Below are positions 57,272 through 64,000 of a DNA stretch of 64,000 bases, piece by piece. Numbering within the stretch: position 1 is the stretch's first letter; each line of letters begins with the position of its first letter. The translations under genes and the position numbers were made by a program. Origin of the DNA: Takashimella koratensis (Eukaryota > Basidiomycota > Tremellomycetes > Trichosporonales > Tetragoniomycetaceae). Location of the stretch: the NCBI GenBank assembly GCA_003116875.1, contig BCKT01000011.1, positions 937,771 to 1,001,770 of the forward strand, written 5' to 3'. The notes beneath the pieces are model-generated. The model did no database searches. It saw only the letters and a list, made by a program, of their open reading frames with translations, and had not been told where the DNA came from.

Positions 57272-58512
57272 CCTGAGCATCCGGAGAACCAGGGTTTGCT
57301 GGCGCGTGGCAAACCCTGCTCCTACTGCTCTTCGTCCGCCGCTCAAACGTTCCCGGACAAAAATGAAAGCGGCAGCGATTCAGGAAGCAAGTAGGGCGTT
57401 TTTGACGCCTTGACTGCCACGACTGCCGACTTCCTCAACCATGACCTCACCGCCCGAGAATTGAGGAGGACGACGAGGACACTGATCGACCAACACATGA
57501 CGGTTTCGAAGACTGATTTCGGTGGAGAGAGCAGCTTGCTGAGCTGGAGGGAACAGAGGAAATAGGGGAGAGCATGGTCGATGGAGAGAACAGAGCACTG
57601 ATGGGTTCGTACTGTACATACCACGAGAGGAGAGTGATGGATTGACTGCTGCTTCCTTCTCATGGTCCCTCATGAGTCCGAACTAATTAACAAGCACTGT
57701 CACATTTGGAGCGATCACGTTGCTAAGCACCATTTCAGCGTCCGTCATCTCAAGTTGTCGTTAAATTCGCTTCCCTAAACCGAAATCCTTTTGCACAGGC
57801 TGCATCAACAACCACCGCATTTCCTCTCTTTCTCTTCTTCAACCTTTCTTTTCACCCTCTTGTTCAATCTTGAGAGAACCAAGGGACGGGACGATCACAG
57901 GAAACAGGGGGATATCTACGCTATCGCTACACTTGGAGGAGAGGAAACAAAAAGAAACACACAAGAAACCGGGAACGATGAGGGTCGGGGGCGGGGCGGT
58001 AGGGAATGGATTGAGCAGGGTGTGGGAAGAGAAATAGGGGAGAAACCAGGCGGAGAAACATGTACCAAAGATGATTTGTATAGAACACAAATACCACATA
58101 TAGATAGACAACGTTGAGTTTCGAGCCGAGGAGGAAAAGTGGAAGACGATTGGCGGTTTTGTGTGGGTTCAACAGGGTGGGGATAAATTCGTCACAACGA
58201 GTTTGGGGTAAAACTGTGGATGGATTGACAGCGTTTTGTGGGGTAGGAAGAACCGACGGGGAAAGCGACGAGTCGGTTGGAAATGGTATTCGTATGGTGA
58301 TTCCAATAGATGTCGAAACAAGAGATGAACACGAATGTGGCGGAAAAGGCGAGATTTGCAACAACTGGGTGCTCGACGAGTGCCTGGATGCAGAGTGTGG
58401 AGAAGGCGACGACGGTCGTTAAAGGGACGATGAAATCTGAACCAAAATGTCGTAAACCGAGATGAGAGGGAAAGATCATCACGCGCTGGGGCAAGAAACC
58501 AAGTCGACTCGC
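57272..58512. other. Intergenic region and 3' UTR of the dual zinc-finger factor
   Basis: AT-richer than the flanking genes. No gene model is supported beyond the possible extension of gene C to about 57390. Confidence 0.5.
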
Positions 58513-61500
58513 TCAGACCGGTCTTCGCAAGTCTTCGAGACCCGGGATCACAGCGGGGCCGGTGATCGGTGGCCACGTCGAGTATCCGAGGTTGCCCATC
58601 ATCGCTGCCTGTGGTAAATCGTTGGCAGAGGTGGGTGCGACGCCGCTCGCGCTGGCCATTGGGTACATGGGAGCACCACCTTGACCGATCGGGAGAGGCG
58701 CGGGATCCACGGTCGCTCCGAGGCCCAGGTCGACATGTTGCACCGCGCCCTTGCCGACATCGATCGATCCATCCCAGGTCCCAAATGGGGTGTTTCCGGG
58801 AACGGTGGACTTGATCTTGCTCAGATCTGGGAGGAGGGTCTGACTGGCCAGTCGCTTGTTGCCCGGTCGAGCAGCGACAGAAGACATGGCGGACGAGAGC
58901 TTGACGGGTGTCTTGCCCATGGCCGAGAAAGCAAGCGGGTCAGGCGAATCCATCGAGCCCTGGTTGAGACCGAACGAAGGGGTGCGTTCTGGCGCCAAAG
59001 TCTGCAACATCGCGAGTGATGGTTGGACAGGCGGCTGGAGCGGTGGTCCACTCCGCGGGACCATGCTCGACGGAGTGTTGTTGTTGGTCTGAACACCAAC
59101 GCCTGGCACCGAGTTCATCGCCGACACGCGCATCTTGGCTCCCGGCGCAATCTCAAAGTGAGACTGGCGATTATGAATCTCTTTCTTCCACATCTGCGCC
59201 GATACGTTTGCCGCGGGCGCAGCACCGTTATTCTGGTCGACGGGAACCGGTTGTGGCATGTACGAGTTTTGCTGCAGCATCGGTTTCGGTGTCACGCCGG
59301 ATGAACCGTTGGCTGCGGCCTTGTTGGCGGTTGGCGAACCGTTGATGTTTGGCGAATTGAGGTCCGGCATCGACTGCGACTTGGCGAGCGAGCGGTAGTC
59401 GGCGTCTGCACCACGAGGCGTGTTGTTGGCGTTTGAGCTTTGGAAGCCAGTGATTAAGCTCATTGGGTCGACTTCGAGCTGTTTGTTTCCAGACGGAGTC
59501 GGTCCAGTCGTGGGCTCATTCATGAACAGCTTCCAGAGGTCCTTGGCGTCGCCCAAGCTGGGCAATGCCTCGCCTGGGGTACCGTTCCCACCTGCGATGA
59601 GCGAGGAGGCGGACGCGAGCGACTTGACCTTGTCATTGGAGAGCGACTGCATGGGCGCGGTGGACTGAGGTTGCGCGACCGGTTGGTAGTTGGCCATCTG
59701 GGTTTGCAATTGTTGGGCCATCTGATTACCCAATTCGGTGCCGTTGGTCATCTGCAACGCAGCAATGACCGGGTTGGACGGGTCCTGTAGCGTCATCTGA
59801 TTGAACGCGGTGGCCCAAGTACCCGCACTCGACCTGCGCCGCGGGTGGCCATTTGTGGCACCAGAAGGCATGGTGGCGTCGGGGTCGTCCGAGATGGCGA
59901 AAGGCGGAACCTGTTGCATTTGAGCGTTGGAAGTGACCGTCGATTGGTTTGTCGGCCACTGGTAGTTGTTCAAAGATTGAGTGAGAGGGATGAACGCCGT
60001 CGGGTCCGAGTTGCTCATCGGTTGCCCCTCCATGGTCGAGGCATTTACTGGCGAGGTCGTGAATGCGGTGGCAAGACCAAACGTGCCGTCAGGCAAGAGA
60101 GCGGCGTCGATCGATCCCTTCTTCGAGCTCGGTGCAGTGCTCCAGCCGACCGTGCTGGCAGTGCCGGAGACGCTGGAGAAGCTCTCGCGACCGACTTGGC
60201 TGCCGTTTCGTTCAGGAGGACCATCCGAGTTGCTTGGGCTGGTCGAGCTTGACAACGACGGAGTCAGCGCGGTCCCTTGGGGTGGAGTGGTGGTATCGAT
60301 GACCACACCACTCTGGATGAGTCCAGCGTATGGGTTCGGAGCCATCGACGTTCCCGTGTTTTGCTGGACCATGGGCGACGCCTGGGTAGTCGTCACCTGT
60401 GGAACTGCCTGGTAGTAGTTGGCCATGACCAACTGAGGGTTGGTGTTGGCAGTCTGAGGCACACCCGGTTGCGGCGGCTGCTGCCATTGTGTGTTCGGCA
60501 CGGGCGGTCGGACTGGCTTCTGCTGAATGGGAGTACCGAATGTAAGGGCGTCGGAAGTGAGCAACGGTGGCTGATTCGAACTCGGCAAAACGGCGATCGA
60601 GTTTCGGCGGACGCCGTAGGCAAAGTTGGGCGACTGCACGTTGTTCATGTTGGGCGGGGTTGTCGACGAGTTTGGCGACGAGAACATGGACTGCGGCGAG
60701 TGTGACGAGTTGGGCAGCATAGGGAGAGAAACGGCAGGGTTGATGGTTGACCCAGGCTGGCTGCCGCCCGATTGGCTCGACGTGTTGGACATTGAGTGTG
60801 CAATGGACCGCGAGCGCTGCTGTTTGGTGTAGGTGCATGGAGTAGCGCGAGTAGAACATCGTGCTGTGAAACAGGTTTAGCATTGAGTGGAACCACAAAC
60901 CATCTCCAACTCACCGCAAGGATTTCCGAAATCGCACCGGACCTTGGACAGATTGCATTGGTCGCACGCTCGCTTCTTGAGGCTGAAGTCGAGTCCAAAA
61001 GTCGGAAGACTTGAAGCGAGGTGAGCCAAGTTCCCATCCGCGGAACCGCCCATCCGCATGGGAGTCGAGGTAAACGGCGTAGTGAAGTTTGGAATGTATG
61101 ACTGGCCGTTGTAGACCTCGTTGCTGCCCAAAACCGAGTTGGTCAGAGGCAGGTTGCCAAAGTTCGGCACCGAGCCCGATGTCTTGAGTCCCTGGGAGGA
61201 GAACGGCGCGACGGTCGACCATGCTTGAGACTGCGGTTGGCCGTTTTGCTGGTGCAGCAGAGGGTGGTGTGGGTACATTCGCTGGTTCTGGAACGCCATG
61301 CTGTTCGGCATACCCATGACTCCCGAGTGGCCACCACTGCTGCTCGAGCCCATGCTGATAGATGATGACTTGCGGTCGGGTTGTTGGAGATGAGGATTGA
61401 TAGGAGGTGGTGGGTTTGGCAACGACTTGCGACGCTGTTTCTTGCCCGGGTCCTCCTTTTTGTCTTTGCCGTCGTCACCCGTAGGCTTTGCGTGAGCCTT

Positions 61501-61747
61501 GTTGACATGGCGAGAGAGCAAGTCGGAGCGGGCGAATCTCAAGGGGCATTCTTTGCACTCGTACGGCCTGTCGCCAGTGTGGGCTCGCAAGTGACGTCCG
61601 ACATGCTGCGGGCGTGTGAATGTCGCAGAGCACAACTGCGAGTATGGTCGATTGCAAGATGAATAGGTTTAGCGTGGATTTAATGCAAGCAGTTGCGTAC
61701 TACAGCGTCAATATTCGACTCACGGGACACTTGTGATCACCACCCAT
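58513..61747 (-). CDS. Transcription factor with two C2H2 fingers and a Zn(II)2Cys6 cluster
   Basis: Exons 61747-61724, 61635-60915 and 60863-58513 encode 1031 aa. The N-terminus is MGGDHKCPLCSATFTRPQHV followed by GRHLRAHTGDRPYECKECPL and RFARSDLLSRHVNKAHAK, two complete C2H2 fingers. The first intron splits finger one between CP and LC. A basic NLS-like KKQRRKSLPNPPPP and a Ser/Gln-rich linker follow. At about residue 230 a fungal binuclear cluster appears, KKRACDQCNLSKVRCDFGNP then CARCSTRATPCTYTKQQRSR, split by intron 2. The remaining ~760 residues are Asn/Gln/Ser/Pro-rich and resemble a transactivation region. Both DNA-binding types in one protein is a fungal arrangement; the specific regulator is not recognised. 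Either intron, if retained, would remove one DNA-binding module. Confidence 0.9.
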
Positions 61748-63860
61748 ACTCGATCGAGGTATTACCGCGTGTCACGGCGCGCAAAGTGATGTATTTGTGA
61801 ATGGGATGTGAGGTTTGATGGGGAAGACAACCTGTGGTTGTAAGGACGCAAATGTGGATGGGAGGGATGGGTGTCGCGCGAAGAGGAATAGGGGACGAGG
61901 GACGGGTTGCGGTCGTGTGTCGGTGTCGAGTAGGCGCGTTTTGTCGTGGATTGTTTGTATTTTCCCTCCTGGGGTCGTGTGCGGGAAGAGGATAGGTGTC
62001 GTGTATGGCTGTGAAAGCGTGTGTAGTCTGATACGACGAGATACGTGTGAAGTCGAGAGTGGTCACAACGGTGAGATGGGAGAGGGGAAAGGTAGATATA
62101 TATGTTGTCGATACGAGTTGACGAGATTCGAAGGCGAGTGTGTATGGATGGATGGATGGTTTGGCAATGACGAAGAGGAAGGATGGGTTGCGTTAAGGCG
62201 AAGGTTGGTGGTGGGCGTTGGGCGCACGGGCGCACGGGGGAGATGTGTACGAGGGACGGGTGAGTGGATGGGATGAAAGCAAAGGGGAAGAGGGAAGAGG
62301 GTAGAGTTGAAAGAGGTTGAGGAGGTATCGAGCAGTGAGCAAAGAGAAAGAGGGAAAGAAGGCGGAGGGAGGTGGATGATGACCTCAAAGGGGGTGCGGG
62401 AAGAGGGAGAGAGAGAGAGAGATTGTTTGGCAGGTGATTGCCTATTGACGCGGATGAGAGCCAGTTATCGCCTGTCCGTGGCTGCAGCCGTCATTGGCCG
62501 TCATGACACTGTCTGCACGATAACTCTTGCCTGGGCGGTGCCCGTTTCACTGTCAGGCTACGCTCAGACGCTCATGGATGCAGCCATGCAGCCGTCCTGG
62601 TGATTGTGGCTAGAACCGCAATGGTCTATGGTGGTATGCTTGCTTTGCCTATGCCCACGGCCAAAGGACGAGTACGAAGACCTATGACGTCGGAGGACAG
62701 GGTCACTCACACAGGGCGCAACAGGGAAATCCCCAGGACCTGCCCTCGCCCGTTCCTCTGCCTTTGCGCCAGGCCACCCTCCTCCCTCCCTCCTCTCTAT
62801 TCCCCCTCCCCCTCCCCCGTTCCCCGTCCCCCCTCCCCTCCCTCTCCCCTCGCAATCAAGCCCTTCTTTCATCTCCCCTTTCATTGCCTTTCGTTCATTT
62901 CACTGCTCGCCCTCGCGCCCTGCTTTCACGGAAAGAGTTTAAAAACCTCCTCATCCTCCCAGGACCCAAGAGTCGTCGTCTTCCTTTACTGGACTGGGTC
63001 ACAGTCTCTGTCGTTCACTTTTCAAGACCCGTCCCGTACGGAAGGCAGTCCTCGACACCCTTGTCGTCTTCTTCTCCAGTCATCCTACAACCCCTTCGCA
63101 TCCTCTTCTCGTTGCATCATACGTAGGCGTGACAGCCGTGACAAACGCGCCCATCAAGCGTTGCCTGCATCTCGCCCGTACTTCCAATGTGAGGCCTCGG
63201 ACACTTTTCATAAAAGTCAGAGACAACAAGACACCGGGAGTCAAGCGAGACCTACGATGGCCCCGGCGACAATCGGGTAGGAAAACGAAAACCCAAACAA
63301 ACTTCCTGGCCCTTCCCCTTGATTTCTTCCCACTTACCCTTGCCCACTCGTGATCCTTCTTTCTCGCCATCCCCCTTGTTCGGTTCCTGTCTCGCCGTCT
63401 CTTCTTCGCTGCTCTCTCGGTTCGCCTCCTGGTTGCGCGATACCTGCGGGAGAGTCCAGCGCTACGGCTTGAACAAGGGATAGCCTCATGACCCGTGAAC
63501 CCGTCCCTCTCGTCAGAATCTCCTTCCTCCCTTGCGACCTGAGAACCTAAATCCCGACGGCCAAGGCCGTTTCCTTTTTTATTTCGTGGAAGAAAGGGGA
63601 TATGACGTCACAATCTTCATGACGCAAATGCTACCTCGGGGTTTTTGGCCCTGCCAGCGTCTCATGTGGCAACCACGAGGCGGCGTTACCGTTCGGAAGG
63701 ACTGAGCCTTCAATTGAGATCACTTGAATGCCCTGCTATAAAATGCATGAGAACAATCTATTAGATCCCCTATCTACTCTGTGACAACGTGGGATTGAGC
63801 TGAGACCTCGAGCGTCTCCTCTCACAGTCGATCAACATCACGCTGAGGGTCAGGACAAGC
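61748..63860. other. Gene-poor region with promoter of the dual zinc-finger factor
   Basis: About 2.1 kb without a supported gene. It includes long GT/GA-rich stretches upstream of the factor (on its sense strand a CT-rich leader), a GA run at 62407-62421 and C/T-rich DNA at 62765-62880. Confidence 0.5.
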
Positions 63861-64000
63861 ATGCTAAATGACCTTCGTTATCCCTTGCGCAGAAGGCATG
63901 GACTAATCGAGGCCTTTCACAATTGGAACAGACCCATGAAGGAGATTGGGTTTCGAGGTTTCAATCAACTCCTTGCCAGGGGTAATGGAATGATCCACGA
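63861..64000 (+). CDS. Possible 5' end of a gene running off the window
   Basis: An ATG at 63861 opens a frame to the window edge reading MLNDLRYPLRRRHGLIEAFH, NWNRPMKEIGFRGFNQLLAR and GNGMIHD. A TATAAAA box lies at about 63737, 124 bp upstream. The peptide reads naturally but is only 46 codons and no family is recognised. Confidence 0.35.
   Translation, partial: MLNDLRYPLRRRHGLIEAFHNWNRPMKEIGFRGFNQLLARGNGMIH

Noticed and set aside
57049..57413. Alternative frame through gene C (FIINFTFSSGITSGVMNY and on)
   Set aside because: The competing frame stays open from 56861 to 57271 in phase with the exons that align with genes A and B.
1..64000. CRISPR arrays, bacterial operons, prophage or rRNA genes
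   Set aside because: No spaced direct repeats, ribosome-binding sites or rRNA-like sequence were seen; the DNA is clearly fungal nuclear.

Overview
This is eukaryotic nuclear DNA from a fungus, most likely a basidiomycete and plausibly a tremellomycete (inference from gene content and intron style). Coding regions are GC-rich. Genes are cut by many introns, mostly 35-70 nt, with GT-AG ends and a CTGAC/CTAAC-like branch site a few bases before the acceptor. The two tRNA-Leu genes carry canonical anticodon-loop introns. Exon joins below were read by hand from reading frame, splice signals and family similarity, so single junctions may be off by a few bases.

Layout. 0.1-5.8 kb: an eIF4E-family cap-binding protein, a small CYSTM protein and an Lsb3/Ysc84-type SYLF-SH3 actin protein. 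5.8-14.2 kb: gene-poor, with two near-identical intron-containing tRNA-Leu(AAG) genes in opposite orientation 3.3 kb apart, an orphan multi-exon minus-strand gene, a frameshifted CTG-rich ORF and a KRKW-type gene fragment. 14.2-15.9 kb: a Con7-type C2H2 factor. 15.9-18.8 kb: gene-poor with simple repeats. 18.8-36.1 kb: a dense housekeeping block: UAP1, ARC1, SUP35/eRF3, MCM7, DCAF7/WDR68 and UPF2. 36.5-41.9 kb: a secreted histidine- and serine-rich orphan and a probable lipid-anchored orphan. 42.2-51.0 kb: CYT1, CFT1/CPSF160 and a TDG/Mug-type DNA glycosylase. 51.3-57.3 kb: an accessory island of three divergent paralogous orphan genes (called A, B and C here), with a Mutator-like (MULE) DNA transposon between B and C. 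58.5-61.7 kb: a large transcription factor combining C2H2 fingers with a Zn(II)2Cys6 cluster. The last 2 kb is gene-poor, with a possible gene start at the right edge.

Relations between genes. Several genes lie head to head and share short promoters: ARC1/SUP35, DCAF7/UPF2, CYT1/CFT1 and the glycosylase/gene A. mRNA fate and translation are over-represented (eIF4E, ARC1, eRF3, UPF2, CPSF160). eRF3 and UPF2 act together in termination and nonsense-mediated decay, but nothing shows that the clustering is functional.

Best candidates for new biology: the A/B/C orphan family around the MULE, the secreted histidine-rich protein, the two in-frame starts of ARC1 that predict dual localisation, and the orphan minus-strand gene between the tRNA-Leu pair.
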